Part shown: in pieces, positions 34,168-44,145 of the stretch | Position numbering within the stretch: position 1 is the stretch's first letter | Layout of the letters: each line of letters begins with the position of its first letter | NCBI RefSeq assembly: GCF_902833905.1 | Contig: NZ_CADFGP010000004.1 | Coordinates: forward strand, 124,001 to 188,000 | DNA: 64,000 nucleotides | Direction of reading: 5' to 3' | Source of the DNA: Paraburkholderia tuberum STM678 | GTDB taxonomy: Bacteria > Pseudomonadota > Gammaproteobacteria > Burkholderiales > Burkholderiaceae | Program-made: the position numbers and the translations under genes | The notes under the pieces: model-generated | The model's input: the letters and a program-made list of their open reading frames with translations, nothing else | Databases searched by the model: none | Told to the model about the DNA's origin: nothing

Positions 34168-35646
34168 TCACATCTGGATCTCCACCGTGCCGCCGTCCTT
34201 GACGATGCCGGAGATGATCTGGCCGTTGGCGGTCTTCACGCGCACCTGCTGGCCCGGCGACGCGTTGTTCATCGCGCTGCCCTCGGACGAGATCGAGAAA
34301 CCGTCGCCGGCCGCGATGACCCGCACGGTCTGGCCGAACACCACCGCCGACGCGCTCTTCAGCATGTCGCGGCGCAGCGGCATGCCGCCCGCGATCCGCG
34401 CGAGCGAGACCGAGCCGACCGCCTGCGACGGGTCGGTGACGATCGCCTGCGGCAGGCCGGTCAGGTCGCCTTCGCGCGCGACGAGGTCGGCGGCCGTGAG
34501 CACTTCGCCCGGCGCCATCGCGCGGGCGGCGAGGTAGTAGGTCGCATGCAGCGAGATGCGCGCCTGCAGATAGATGGTCCACGGCCGCTCGCCCGCGCAG
34601 CGCACGCCGACCGTCAGCCGGCCCCACAGGCGCGCGCCGGTCGGCATGAACGGTTCGAGCGACGTGCACGCGGCGAGGCCGCGCGGAAACGCGGACGCGA
34701 CCGTGATGTCGGCTTTGCCGGGCAGGCCGACGGCCTGCTGTTGCAGGAACGCGAGCGCGCTCGCGTGAATCGCTTCCGGGTCCTGCTGGCCAGGCAGCGG
34801 CGCGGCGGCTTGCGCAGCCGTCGCGGCGGTAGCGGTCTGCGGCGTTCTCTGTGCAATGACGGCCGCCGGCTGGCGCGAGCCAGGCGACGTCGCGGGTGTT
34901 CTCGCGATCCCGGGATGCGCCGACTGCGCCGCAGCGGCCGCGATCGGCTTGCCATTCGCGCCGAACTCGGGTGGCTCGCCGCGCGCGGCGAGACTGTCGA
35001 AACCGTCGCCTTGCGGCGCACTGGCCGCGACCACGCGCTGATTCGCGACGCTGGCGGCCGGGCCCGCTTCGACATTGACGCGCGCGACGCCCGACGCCCC
35101 AGTGCTGGCCGCCGGCGGAATCGTCACGACGCCGTTGGCGTCCGGTTTGAAGTTGGTGCGGATGATGGCCGGCGCGGCGGCAGCGGGCTCGCCCGCGCCC
35201 GGAATGACGATCGCGCCGCTTGCGCTCGCGGCACGCCCGAACGTATCGGTGTCGCGCGACGCGCTCGCGCGGCCGAGCGACTGTGCGGTCACCGCCGCGA
35301 GCGACGCCGCCGACGCGCTGCGCTGCGCCGGCGTCTGAATCCGTTGCGCGAGATCGTTCAGCGCGGCGGGATTTTTCTCGGCGGGCCCGGCAATCACGAT
35401 CGGGCCGCCCGCATCCTGCGCGTGGGTCGTAGCCGGCAGCAACACGATGCCGCCCGCAACCCATACCGCGAGGTTGACGGCCGCCCGCGTCAGGCAATGC
35501 GCAAGGCAACGCGAGAAAGAGCGCGGCACCGGCTGGGCGAGCGCGCGCTCCGAACCATCGCCCCGTTCATCGACCCGGCCACCCCACACGCGACGCATCG
35601 TCGTGCTGCTCGCCGGCCGCGGCAAGGTGTTGGTGGGCTGGTCCAT
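34168..35646 (-). CDS. flgA: Flagellar P-ring assembly chaperone FlgA, long form
   Basis: A 492-residue periplasmic chaperone for P-ring formation. A hydrophobic leader (AAVNLAVWVAGGIVLLPATTHA) near residues 50-73 directs export; the preceding 50 residues are basic and unusually long. An Ala/Pro-rich region of about 230 residues follows. The conserved C-terminal part (about residues 270-492) has the SAF/FlgA domain, with LAARAMAPGEVLTAADLV and SPGQQVRVKTANGQIISGIV. Enteric FlgA is about 220 residues, so half of this protein is an extension. Start 35646 has GGAGA upstream. It is divergent from flgB. Confidence 0.93.
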   Translation of the reverse strand: MDQPTNTLPRPASSTTMRRVWGGRVDERGDGSERALAQPVPRSFSRCLAHCLTRAAVNLAVWVAGGIVLLPATTHAQDAGGPIVIAGPAEKNPAALNDLAQRIQTPAQRSASAASLAAVTAQSLGRASASRDTDTFGRAASASGAIVIPGAGEPAAAAPAIIRTNFKPDANGVVTIPPAASTGASGVARVNVEAGPAASVANQRVVAASAPQGDGFDSLAARGEPPEFGANGKPIAAAAAQSAHPGIARTPATSPGSRQPAAVIAQRTPQTATAATAAQAAAPLPGQQDPEAIHASALAFLQQQAVGLPGKADITVASAFPRGLAACTSLEPFMPTGARLWGRLTVGVRCAGERPWTIYLQARISLHATYYLAARAMAPGEVLTAADLVAREGDLTGLPQAIVTDPSQAVGSVSLARIAGGMPLRRDMLKSASAVVFGQTVRVIAAGDGFSISSEGSAMNNASPGQQVRVKTANGQIISGIVKDGGTVEIQM

Positions 35647-35864
35647 CGCGGGTCTCCATCGAATGCATCGGTACGCCTTGCATTCTAGTGAGCCCCGCTT
35701 TCGCGCAAACGTTGAATAGAAGCCCCCTTTCCCGGTTATTCGTCCGATTGCCGCTTGCGCGCGGCCCATAAGATGCATCACATGCAAAAAGGCCTTCGCG
35801 CCCGCCGCGTGTCTCTCACGATGCGCACACGGGACGGCCTTGGAAACGTTCTCGGGAGATTCCG

Positions 35865-36365
35865 ATGCTGGACAAGCTCGATGCCGAATTCGCATTCGGC
35901 CGGCAGGCGATGGATGTGCGCGCATACCGGCAGGAACTGCTGTCGTCGAATATCGCGAACGCCGACACGCCCGGCTACAAGGCGCGCGATATCGACTTCG
36001 CGTCGTCGCTCGCCGGCGCGCTGAAGAAGACGGGCGGCAGCACCGCGGGCCAAGGCGCATCGAACAGCTCGACGCTCGCGATGACGCAACCCGCGGGCGT
36101 GACGAGCGGCATGTCGATGAACACGACCGAGGCCGGCCACATGAGCGGCAAGGCCACGCTGACGGCGACGGGCGGCAGCCCCGACGATTACGGCAACCTG
36201 CAATACCGGATTCCGCTGCAGCCGGCGCTCGACGGCAACACGGTCGACGTCGACACCGAGCGCGTGCAGTTCGCCGACAACACGGTGCACTTCGAGTCGG
36301 GTATGACGGTCGTGTCGAACCAGATCAAGACGATGCTGTCGGCGATCACGTCGGGCTCGTCGTAA
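35865..36365 (+). CDS. flgB: Flagellar basal-body rod protein FlgB
   Basis: A 166-residue proximal rod subunit. The N-terminal rod motif SSNIANADTPGYKARDIDF and the C-terminal helix region (ADNTVHFESGMTVVSNQIKTM) match the family. GGGAGA lies 6 bases ahead of the ATG. It is first in flgBCDEFGHIJ. The 218-base divergent spacer to flgA must hold both promoters, but I see no sigma-28 or obvious FlhDC site in it. Confidence 0.96.
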   Translation: MLDKLDAEFAFGRQAMDVRAYRQELLSSNIANADTPGYKARDIDFASSLAGALKKTGGSTAGQGASNSSTLAMTQPAGVTSGMSMNTTEAGHMSGKATLTATGGSPDDYGNLQYRIPLQPALDGNTVDVDTERVQFADNTVHFESGMTVVSNQIKTMLSAITSGSS

Positions 36366-36493
36366 GCCGGGCAAGAGCACGGCACCCAGGCAGGGCGCAT
36401 AGCAGCTGAACACAGGCAGCATGCACGCACGAACAGAAACGCTACGGGACTTAACGTAAAGCCGGTGCGAACCGGCAGGAGAGGTCAGGAAAC

Positions 36494-36919
36494 ATGCCAT
36501 CCCTGATGAACATTTTTGGTGTCGCGGGTTCCGCGATGTCGGCGCAGTCGGAGCGGCTCAACGTGACGGCGTCGAACCTGGCCAACGCGGACAGCACGAC
36601 GGGCCCCGACGGTCAGCCGTACAAGGCCAAGCAGGTCGTGTTCGCGGTGAGCCCGCTCGGCGGCGCGCGCACACGCTCCGGCCAGCAGGTCGGCGGCGTG
36701 CAGGTGACGGGCGTGGTCGACGATCCGTCGCCGATGAAGACCGCGTACGAACCCGGCAATCCGGCCGCCGACTCGAACGGCTACGTGACGCTGCCCAACG
36801 TCGACCCGGTGCAGGAGATGGTCAACATGATCTCGGCCTCGCGCTCGTACCAGGCCAACGTCGAAACACTGAACACCGCCAAAACCCTGATGCTGAAAAC
36901 GCTCACGATCGGAACCTGA
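36494..36919 (+). CDS. flgC: Flagellar basal-body rod protein FlgC
   Basis: A 141-residue proximal rod subunit. It has the N-terminal [23 protein letters not shown] segment and the C-terminal [20 protein letters not shown] segment of the rod/hook family. It follows flgB by 128 bases, a longer gap than the others in this operon. Confidence 0.97.
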   Translation: MPSLMNIFGVAGSAMSAQSERLNVTASNLANADSTTGPDGQPYKAKQVVFAVSPLGGARTRSGQQVGGVQVTGVVDDPSPMKTAYEPGNPAADSNGYVTLPNVDPVQEMVNMISASRSYQANVETLNTAKTLMLKTLTIGT

Positions 36920-36929
36920 GGAGAGAGCC

Positions 36930-37664
36930 TTGACCACCAACACCACGATCGGCGGCAGCGGCACGACCGTTTCGCCGACGCTGCTCGACACGATGAACGG
37001 CACGAGCAGCAGCTCGAGCGCGACCAGCTCGACGAGCAGCACGTCGAGCAGCACGTCGGGCACGTCGGCGGCGGACCTGCAGACCACCTTTCTGCAGCTG
37101 CTCGTCGCGCAAATGCAGAACCAGGACCCGACCAATCCGATGGACAGCTCGCAGATGACCTCGCAGCTCGCCCAGATCAGCACGGTGCAGGGCATCAGCC
37201 AGCTCAATACGTCGCTCTCCTCGCTGTCGACGCAGCTGTCGGCGGGCCAGCAGTCGCAGGCCGCGCTGCTGATCGGTTCGACCGTGCTCGCACCGGGCAA
37301 CTCGATCACCGTGGCGAGCGGCAAGACGAACGAGTTCGGCGTCACGCTCGCGAACTCCGTCAGCGACCTGCAGATCGTCGTGAAGAACTCGGCCGGCACG
37401 ATCGTCAACACGCTCGATCTCGGCAAGCAGTCGGCCGGCACGATTCCGGTTGGCTGGACGCCGACCGATTCGGCGGGCAACACGCTCCCCGACGGCACCT
37501 ACACGATCACCGCGACAGGCACGATCAACGGCCAGCAGGCGACGGCTACCACGCTCACCGGCGCGACGGTGGAAAGCGTCGTCCAGCAGAGCAGCGGCAC
37601 GCCGGGCCTCGTGCTGTCGAACGGCTCGACGGTCGACCTGACCGGCGTCGCAGCGATCCTGTAG
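36930..37664 (+). CDS. flgD: Flagellar hook assembly (capping) protein FlgD
   Basis: A 244-residue hook cap. A Ser/Thr-rich leader (residues 20-45, runs of SST) is followed by the conserved TTFLQLLVAQMQNQDPTNPMD segment and a C-terminal Ig-like/Tudor part (VGWTPTDSAGNTLPDGTYTI). The start codon is TTG at 36930 after GGAGAGAG; the gap to flgC is 10 bases. Confidence 0.96.
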   Translation: MTTNTTIGGSGTTVSPTLLDTMNGTSSSSSATSSTSSTSSSTSGTSAADLQTTFLQLLVAQMQNQDPTNPMDSSQMTSQLAQISTVQGISQLNTSLSSLSTQLSAGQQSQAALLIGSTVLAPGNSITVASGKTNEFGVTLANSVSDLQIVVKNSAGTIVNTLDLGKQSAGTIPVGWTPTDSAGNTLPDGTYTITATGTINGQQATATTLTGATVESVVQQSSGTPGLVLSNGSTVDLTGVAAIL

Positions 37665-37707
37665 TCCGGATCCATTCAGTTACGACTTTACAGATACGGA
37701 GTACGTC

Positions 37708-39222
37708 ATGAGTTACCAAACAGGTTTGAGCGGTCTGTCGGCGTCGTCTAGCGATCTCGACGTGATCGGCAACAACATCGCCAACGCCAACACCGTCGGC
37801 TTCAAGAGCGGCACCGCGGAATTCGCCGACATGTACGCCAATTCGGTCGCGACCGCGACGAGCCAGCAGATCGGTATCGGTACGCAACTCTCCGAAGTGC
37901 AGCAGCAATTCTCGCAAGGCACGCTCACGACGACGAACCAGGCGCTGAACGTCGCGATCAACGGCAACGGCTTCTTCCAGATGTCGAACAACGGCACGCT
38001 GACCTATTCGCGCAACGGCGTGTTTCAGCTCGACAAGAACGGCTTCATCACGAACGCGCAGGGCCTCGATCTGATGGGCTACGCGGCCAATAGCTCGGGC
38101 ATCGTCAACACCGCGCAGACCGTGCCGCTGCAGGTGCCAACCGCGAACATCGCGCCGCAGGCGACCACCTCGATCACCGCGGGCCTGAACCTGAACGCGC
38201 AGGACAACATCATGCTCGGCGCGCCGACCGCGACGCCGGGCGGCACCAACGCCGGCACGCTGAACACGACCGGCGCGACGATCACCAACGCGGCAGCGGG
38301 CACCAACACCGACCAGTACACGATCAACTTCACGAGCCCGACCACCTACACGGTCACGGACAACACGCTCGGCACGACCACGGCGTCGCAGCCCTACACG
38401 GCCGGCACCGCGATCACGCTCGGCAACGGCGAGAGCATCACGTTCAGCGGCGCGCCGGTGGCCAACGACAGCTACACGATCACGCAGAACCCGACCACCT
38501 TCAACCAGAACAGCTCGTCGACCTACAACTACTCGACGAGCACGACCGTCTACGACACGCTCGGCGGCTCGCAGACCGTCAATATGTACTTCGCGAAAAC
38601 GGGCTCGGGCACGTGGAACGTGTACGCGGGCCCGTCGACCGGCACCGCTTCCCTGATCGGCACGGCGAACTTCAATTCATCGGGCACGCTGGTCAGCACG
38701 ACCGACGCGACGACCGGCCTCGCGACCGCGACGCTCGGCGCGTTCACGATGTCGATCCCGACCACCGACGGTTCGGGCACGCCGCAGAACGTCACGCTGA
38801 ACATGGCCGGCACCACGCAGTACGGCGGCAAGGACGGCGTGAACAGCCTGTCGACCGACGGCTACGCGGCGGGCCAGCTGACGAGCTTCACGGTCGGCTC
38901 CGACGGCACGCTGACGGGCAACTACTCGAACGGGCAGACCGCGGCGCTCGGCCAGATCGTGCTCGCGAACTTCTCGAACCAGAACGGCCTCGTCGACCTC
39001 GGCAACAACGAGTACGGCCAGACGGCCGCCTCGGGCGTCGCGCAGATCTCGACGCCGGGCTCGACCAATCACGGCGTGCTGCAAGGCGGCGCGGTCGAGA
39101 ACTCGAACGTCGATCTGACGAGCGAGCTGGTCAACCTGATCACCGCGCAACGCAACTATCAGGCGAACGCGCAGACGATCAAGACCCAGCAGGCCGTCGA
39201 CCAGACCCTGATCAACCTGTAA
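37708..39222 (+). CDS. flgE: Flagellar hook protein FlgE
   Basis: A 504-residue hook subunit. It opens with the rod/hook motif SDLDVIGNNIANANTVGFKSG and closes with SNVDLTSELVNLITAQRNYQAN. The middle contains a beta-rich insert at about residues 200-262 (DQYTINF..., YTVTDNTLG, ITFSGAPVANDSYTI) that also occurs in FlgL and FlgK here and makes the protein longer than the usual 400-430. GGAG lies 8 bases ahead of the ATG. Confidence 0.97.
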   Translation: MSYQTGLSGLSASSSDLDVIGNNIANANTVGFKSGTAEFADMYANSVATATSQQIGIGTQLSEVQQQFSQGTLTTTNQALNVAINGNGFFQMSNNGTLTYSRNGVFQLDKNGFITNAQGLDLMGYAANSSGIVNTAQTVPLQVPTANIAPQATTSITAGLNLNAQDNIMLGAPTATPGGTNAGTLNTTGATITNAAAGTNTDQYTINFTSPTTYTVTDNTLGTTTASQPYTAGTAITLGNGESITFSGAPVANDSYTITQNPTTFNQNSSSTYNYSTSTTVYDTLGGSQTVNMYFAKTGSGTWNVYAGPSTGTASLIGTANFNSSGTLVSTTDATTGLATATLGAFTMSIPTTDGSGTPQNVTLNMAGTTQYGGKDGVNSLSTDGYAAGQLTSFTVGSDGTLTGNYSNGQTAALGQIVLANFSNQNGLVDLGNNEYGQTAASGVAQISTPGSTNHGVLQGGAVENSNVDLTSELVNLITAQRNYQANAQTIKTQQAVDQTLINL

Positions 39223-39239
39223 GCGAACGGGACCTCTTC

Positions 39240-39998
39240 ATGGATCGGCTGATCTACACCGCGATGTCGGGCAGCGCGCAGGCGCTCGAACAGCAGGCGA
39301 TCGTCGCGAACAACCTCGCGAACGCGTCGACCACGGGCTTTCGCGCGCAGCTCGAAACCTACCGCGCCGTGCCGATGTCGTTCGGCGACGGCAGCGCGAT
39401 CAACGACGACACGACCCGCACCTTCGTGCTGTCGTCGACACCGGGCGCCGACTACACGCCGGGGCCGATCCAGCAGACGGGCAATCCGCTCGACGTCGCG
39501 ATTCAGGGGCCGGGCTGGCTGTCGGTGCAGACCGCCGACGGCAACGAGGCCTACACGCGCGCGGGCAATCTGCACATCGACGAAAACGGCCAGCTCGTGA
39601 ACGCGACCAATCAGGTCGTGCTCGGCAACGGCGGGCCGGTATCGGTGCCGCCGGGCGCGCAGATCACGATCGGCAAGGACGGCACGGTGTCGGCGCTGAC
39701 GCCGGGCGATCCGCCCACCGCTGTGGTCACCGTCGATCAGCTGAAGCTGGTCAATCCCGATCCGCAGTCGCTCACGCGCGGCGATGACGGTCTGTTTCGC
39801 ACCGCCGACGGCAATCCCGCCGACGCCGATCCGACCGTGACGCTCGCGCCGGCGTCGCTCGAAGGCAGCAACGTGAATCCGGTCAGCGCGATGGTCTCGA
39901 TGATCACCAACGCGCGCCAGTTCCAGATGCAGACGCAGTTGCTGGAAAACGCCGACAAGAACGATCAGTCCGCCAACCAGCTGCTCAGCTTCAGCTAA
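39240..39998 (+). CDS. flgF: Flagellar basal-body rod protein FlgF
   Basis: A 252-residue proximal rod protein. The start at 39240 gives MDRLIYTAMSGSAQALEQQA, the usual FlgF N-terminus, followed by IVANNLANASTTGFRAQLE. The C-terminus has SNVNPVSAMVSMITNARQFQMQ. Longer in-frame codons upstream fall inside flgE and are rejected. It follows flgE by 17 bases. Confidence 0.96.
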   Translation: MDRLIYTAMSGSAQALEQQAIVANNLANASTTGFRAQLETYRAVPMSFGDGSAINDDTTRTFVLSSTPGADYTPGPIQQTGNPLDVAIQGPGWLSVQTADGNEAYTRAGNLHIDENGQLVNATNQVVLGNGGPVSVPPGAQITIGKDGTVSALTPGDPPTAVVTVDQLKLVNPDPQSLTRGDDGLFRTADGNPADADPTVTLAPASLEGSNVNPVSAMVSMITNARQFQMQTQLLENADKNDQSANQLLSFS

Positions 39999-40102
39999 CG
40001 GATTGCCACGGGGCGCCCTACGAGGCGCGCTCCGAGACCGCTTTGCATGGGCCCGGAGCAAGCGCTAAAGCGCCAACTCCGCCCGACATTGGAGAACCAT
40101 AA

Positions 40103-40891
40103 GTGAACCGCTCACTGTATATCGCCGCCACCGGCATGAATGCGCAACAGGCGCAGATGGACGTGATCTCGAACAACCTCGCGAACGTCAGCACCAACGG
40201 CTTCAAGGGCTCGCGCGCGGTGTTCGAGGATCTGCTGTACCAGACCATCCGCCAGCCGGGCGCGAACTCGACGCAGCAAACCGAACTGCCGTCCGGCATC
40301 CAGCTCGGCACCGGCGTGCAACAGGTCGCGACCGAGCGTCTGTACACGCAGGGCAACCTGCAGCAGACCGGCAACTCGAAGGACGTCGCGATCAACGGCG
40401 GGGGCTTCTTCCAGGTGCAGATGCCCGACGGCACGACCGCCTACACGCGCGACGGCTCGTTCCAGACCAACGCGCAGGGTCAGCTCGTCACGTCGAGCGG
40501 CTACCAGGTGATTCCGGCGATCACGATCCCGACCAATGCCACCTCGCTGACGATCGGCAGCGACGGCGCGGTGTCGATCACCGTGGCCAACTCGAGCAAT
40601 ATGCAGCAGCTCGGCACGATGCAGCTCGCGACCTTCATCAACCCGGCCGGCCTCGACGCCAAGGGCGAGAACCTGTTTTCGGAGACGGCGTCGTCGGGTG
40701 CGCCGAACGTGTCGCAGCCGGGTCTGAACGGCGCGGGCACGCTCAACCAGGGTTACGTGGAAGCGTCGAACGTGAACGTCGTGCAGGAACTGGTGAACAT
40801 GATCCAGACGCAGCGCGCGTACGAAATCAACAGCAAGGCCGTGACGACCTCCGACCAGATGCTGCAGACCTTGAGCCAGATGCAGGTTTGA
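40103..40891 (+). CDS. flgG: Flagellar distal rod protein FlgG
   Basis: A 262-residue distal rod subunit, of the family's normal length. [21 protein letters not shown] near the N-terminus and [22 protein letters not shown] at the C-terminus identify it. The start is GTG at 40103, with TTGGAGAA upstream. Gap to flgF is 104 bases. Confidence 0.98.
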   Translation: MNRSLYIAATGMNAQQAQMDVISNNLANVSTNGFKGSRAVFEDLLYQTIRQPGANSTQQTELPSGIQLGTGVQQVATERLYTQGNLQQTGNSKDVAINGGGFFQVQMPDGTTAYTRDGSFQTNAQGQLVTSSGYQVIPAITIPTNATSLTIGSDGAVSITVANSSNMQQLGTMQLATFINPAGLDAKGENLFSETASSGAPNVSQPGLNGAGTLNQGYVEASNVNVVQELVNMIQTQRAYEINSKAVTTSDQMLQTLSQMQV

Positions 40892-40917
40892 GGACTGGAA
40901 ATTTAAGGCGGTAAACG

Positions 40918-41619
40918 ATGATGTCGCACTCCACTCGCACTCCGGTTCATTCGCGCACGGCCGAGGCGCTCGTGCAGCTCGCGCTGCTCGCCGCGCTCGG
41001 CGGCTGCGCCCAACTGCCGAGGGAACCGATCACCCAGCAGCCGATGAACGCGGTGCCGCCGATGCCACCGCAGGCGCAGGCGCCGGGCTCGATCTACAAC
41101 CCGGGCTTCGCGGGTCGGCCGCTGTTCGAAGACCAGCGGCCACGCAACGTAGGCGACATCATCACGATCGTGATCGCCGAGAACATCAACGCAACGAAGA
41201 ACTCGGGCGCGAATGCGAGCCGCGACGGCAGCACGAACTTCAGCGTGCCGACCGCGGGCTTTCTCGGCGGCCTGTTCGCCAAGACCAACCTGAACGCGAC
41301 CGGCGCCAACGGCTTTACCGGCACCGGCGGCGCGAACGCGTCGAATACGTTCAACGGCACGATCACCGTGACCGTGACCGGCGTGCAGGCGAACGGCAAC
41401 CTGATCGTGAGCGGTGAGAAACAGATGCTGATCAATCAGGGCAATGAATTCGTGCGCTTTTCCGGTGTCGTGAATCCCAACACGATTTCGAGTCTGAACG
41501 CCGTGTACTCAACCCAGGTCGCCGACGCGAAAATCGAATACTCCGCGAAGGGTTACATCAACGAAGCGGAGACCATGGGCTGGCTGCAGCGGTTCTTCCT
41601 CAACGTGGCGCCGTGGTGA
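40918..41619 (+). CDS. flgH: Flagellar L-ring lipoprotein FlgH
   Basis: A 233-residue outer-membrane L-ring subunit. The lipobox LAALGGC gives a lipidated Cys30. The conserved [19 protein letters not shown] segment and the C-terminal [18 protein letters not shown] segment match FlgH. Two ATG codons in a row begin the gene after AAGGCGG. The annotated P-ring gene follows after 2 bases. Confidence 0.97.
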   Translation: MMSHSTRTPVHSRTAEALVQLALLAALGGCAQLPREPITQQPMNAVPPMPPQAQAPGSIYNPGFAGRPLFEDQRPRNVGDIITIVIAENINATKNSGANASRDGSTNFSVPTAGFLGGLFAKTNLNATGANGFTGTGGANASNTFNGTITVTVTGVQANGNLIVSGEKQMLINQGNEFVRFSGVVNPNTISSLNAVYSTQVADAKIEYSAKGYINEAETMGWLQRFFLNVAPW

Positions 41620-41621
41620 TC

Positions 41622-42791
41622 ATGGGTACCGTCTTCAACACGCTGTCGCGCGCGGGCCGCGCACTGATGTTCGTCGCGCTCGCCTGCGCGGCGCTGCCGG
41701 CCGCGACGCCGGCGCACGCGGAGCGCCTGAAGGACCTCGTGCAGATTCAGGGCGTGCGCGACAACCCGCTGATCGGCTACGGCCTCGTGGTCGGCCTCGA
41801 CGGCACCGGCGACCAGACCACGCAGACACCGTTCACGACGCAGACGCTCGCGAACATGCTCGCGAACCTCGGCATCTCGATCAACAACCAGGCGGCGGGC
41901 TCCAGCAACTCGCAGTCGTCGCTGTCGAACATCCAGTTGAAGAACGTCGCCGCGGTGATGGTGACCGCGGTGCTGCCGCCGTTCGCGCGGCCGGGCGAAG
42001 CGATCGACATCACGGTGTCGTCGCTCGGCAATGCGAAAAGCCTGCGCGGCGGCACGCTGCTGCTCACGCCGCTGAAGGGCGCCGACGGCCAGGTGTATGC
42101 GCTCGGCCAGGGCAACGTCGCCGTGGGCGGCGCGGGCGCGAGCGCGAACGGCAGCAAGGTGCAGGTCAACCAGCTCGCCGCGGGGCGCATCACCAGCGGC
42201 GCGATCGTCGAGCGCTCGGTGCCGACGGCGGTGTCGCAGGGGGGCACCATGCAGCTCGATCTGAACGACATGGACTACGACACCACGCAGCGCGTCGTCG
42301 CGGCGATCGACAACGCGTTCGGCAGCGGCACCGCGACCGCGCTAGACGGCCGCACGATCCAGCTGCGCGCGCCGGCCGATCCGCAGCAGCAGGTCTCGTT
42401 CATGGCGCAATTGCAGAACCTCCAAGTGCGGCCCGGGCAGGCCGCCGCGAAGGTCATCCTGAACGCCCGCACCGGCTCGATCGTGATGAACCAGATGGTC
42501 ACGCTGCAGAACTGCGCGGTCGCGCACGGCAATCTGTCGGTCGTGATCAATACGCAGCCGGTGGTGAGCCAGCCGGGCGCGTTCTCGAACGGCCGCACGG
42601 TGGTCGCGCAGCAGTCGCAGATCCAGATGAAGCAGGACAACGGCTCGCTGAAACTCGTGAACGCCGGTGCGAACCTCGCCGAAGTGGTGAAAGCGCTCAA
42701 CGCGCTCGGCGCGACGCCCGCGGATCTGATGTCGATCCTGCAGGCCATGAAAGCAGCCGGCGCATTGCGCGCCGACCTTGAAATCATCTAA
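41622..42791 (+). CDS. flgI: Flagellar P-ring protein FlgI
   Basis: A 389-residue periplasmic P-ring subunit with a signal peptide ending in AATPAHA, followed by [31 protein letters not shown], the conserved start of mature FlgI. The ATG at 41622 is preferred; a GTG three codons earlier overlaps flgH and is also possible. The C-terminus [20 protein letters not shown] is standard. FlgA aids its assembly. Confidence 0.97.
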   Translation: MGTVFNTLSRAGRALMFVALACAALPAATPAHAERLKDLVQIQGVRDNPLIGYGLVVGLDGTGDQTTQTPFTTQTLANMLANLGISINNQAAGSSNSQSSLSNIQLKNVAAVMVTAVLPPFARPGEAIDITVSSLGNAKSLRGGTLLLTPLKGADGQVYALGQGNVAVGGAGASANGSKVQVNQLAAGRITSGAIVERSVPTAVSQGGTMQLDLNDMDYDTTQRVVAAIDNAFGSGTATALDGRTIQLRAPADPQQQVSFMAQLQNLQVRPGQAAAKVILNARTGSIVMNQMVTLQNCAVAHGNLSVVINTQPVVSQPGAFSNGRTVVAQQSQIQMKQDNGSLKLVNAGANLAEVVKALNALGATPADLMSILQAMKAAGALRADLEII

Positions 42792-42803
42792 GGAGCACGC
42801 GAG

Positions 42804-43808
42804 ATGAATTCCGATACGACCAATAGCGTCAACTCCGCCAACGATCTGACCAGCCGGTTCGCGCTCGACGTGCAGGGCTTCGGCGCACTCAGCGCGCAGG
42901 CGAAGGCCTCGCCGCAAGCCGGCATGAAGATGGCCGCGCAGCAGTTCGACGCCGTGTTCACGCAGATGATGTTGAAGAGCATGCGCGATGCAACGCCGCA
43001 GGACGGTCCGTTCGATTCGCACGATACGGCGACGTTCACGTCGATGATGGATCAGCAGATGGCGCAGCAGCTGTCGAAGAAGGGCATCGGCGTCGCCGAC
43101 GCGATGCTCAAGCAGCTGATGCGCAACCAGGGCATGCAGGTGGGTGGCGCGAGCGGCGCGGGCGCGGCGGGTGGTCTCGCCGGCATGGCCAACGCGCTCG
43201 GCGGCGGTAGCGGCGGCGACGAAGGCCAGAGCGCGGCGCTCAACGCGCTCGCGCGTGCCTACGGCAACGCCCAGGCCAACGGTCAGCTCGGGCTCGGCCG
43301 CGCCTACTCGGCCAATAGCGCGCTGACGCCGCCGGTGCGCGGCGACGGCAGCTCGTCGAAGGTCGACGCCTTCGTCGACAAGCTCGCCACGCCGGCGCAG
43401 GCCGCGAGCGCGGCGACCGGCATTCCGGCGCGTTTCATCATCGGTCAGGCCGCGCTCGAATCGGGCTGGGGCAAGAGCGAGATCAAGAAGGCCGACGGCT
43501 CGACGAGCCACAACGTGTTCGGCATCAAGGCGGGCAACGACTGGACCGGCAAGACCGTGTCGACGGTCACGACCGAATACGTGAACGGCAAGCCGCAGCG
43601 CACGGTCGAGAAATTCCGCGCGTACGACTCATACCAGGAAGCGATGGCCGATTACGCGGGCATGTTGAAGAGCAATCCGCGTTACGCGCAGGTGATCAAT
43701 TCGTCGCGCGACGTGAACGGTTTTGCGAACGGCATGCAGCGCGCCGGTTATGCAACCGATCCGCATTACGCGAAAAAGCTGCTGTCGATCATGCAGAAAA
43801 TGAGCTGA
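42804..43808 (+). CDS. flgJ: Flagellar rod assembly protein/muramidase FlgJ
   Basis: A 334-residue two-domain protein. Residues 1-120 form the rod-capping domain (AAQQFDAVFTQMMLKSMRDAT). Residues about 185-330 are a glucosaminidase of the lysozyme-like type, with IPARFIIGQAALESGWGKS containing the catalytic Glu and NVFGIKAG following. It opens peptidoglycan for the growing rod. The linker is Gly/Ala-rich. It is the last gene of flgBCDEFGHIJ. Confidence 0.97.
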   Translation: MNSDTTNSVNSANDLTSRFALDVQGFGALSAQAKASPQAGMKMAAQQFDAVFTQMMLKSMRDATPQDGPFDSHDTATFTSMMDQQMAQQLSKKGIGVADAMLKQLMRNQGMQVGGASGAGAAGGLAGMANALGGGSGGDEGQSAALNALARAYGNAQANGQLGLGRAYSANSALTPPVRGDGSSSKVDAFVDKLATPAQAASAATGIPARFIIGQAALESGWGKSEIKKADGSTSHNVFGIKAGNDWTGKTVSTVTTEYVNGKPQRTVEKFRAYDSYQEAMADYAGMLKSNPRYAQVINSSRDVNGFANGMQRAGYATDPHYAKKLLSIMQKMS

Positions 43809-43845
43809 TTAAAAATAACGCACGCGACGGGCATTAAAGCGGTTT

Positions 43846-43872
43846 TAAAGATGTCGGTAAAAGCGGCGATAA
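43846..43872 (+). promoter_or_regulatory. Sigma-28 promoter candidate (upstream copy)
   Basis: TAAA at 43846-43849, exactly 15 bases, then GGCGATAA at 43865-43872; one mismatch to GCCGATAA. It lies 38 bases past flgJ and about 275 bases before ycgR. Confidence 0.6.
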
Positions 43873-44002
43873 AGGCAGCAGAAAAACCGGCATCGGTAAA
43901 AAGCTCCGCAGGGTCCGGGGCGAGCAAGGTCGCGGAAAAATAGGGCAGATACGCTTTTAACGTTTGCGCGAAATTTTCCGGCGAATATTTAAATTGAGCC
44001 CC

Positions 44003-44029
44003 TAAATTTTGGCTCGATGCTGCCGCTAA
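44003..44029 (+). promoter_or_regulatory. Sigma-28 promoter of ycgR
   Basis: TAAA at 44003-44006, 15 bases, then GCCGCTAA at 44022-44029; one mismatch to the FliA -10 consensus. It lies about 110 bases before the ycgR start. Confidence 0.75.
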
Positions 44030-44145
44030 CGAGTTAGACCCGATACCGGAATAGCGCTGTAAGGTCCGGTCGAACGCGTGTGTTGCGGCTTTGCATGAAG
44101 ACCCTCAGAGTCCATGACTAGGCCCTGGCACGTGCCCGCAAGAAC

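Larger units (their letters stand above)
43809..44145. other. AT-richer spacer between flgJ and ycgR with two sigma-28 promoters
   Basis: This 337-base spacer is clearly richer in A and T than its neighbours, with many TAAA and AAAA runs. It contains two FliA-type promoters in tandem, 157 bases apart. No open frame or clear terminator is seen between them. Confidence 0.6.
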
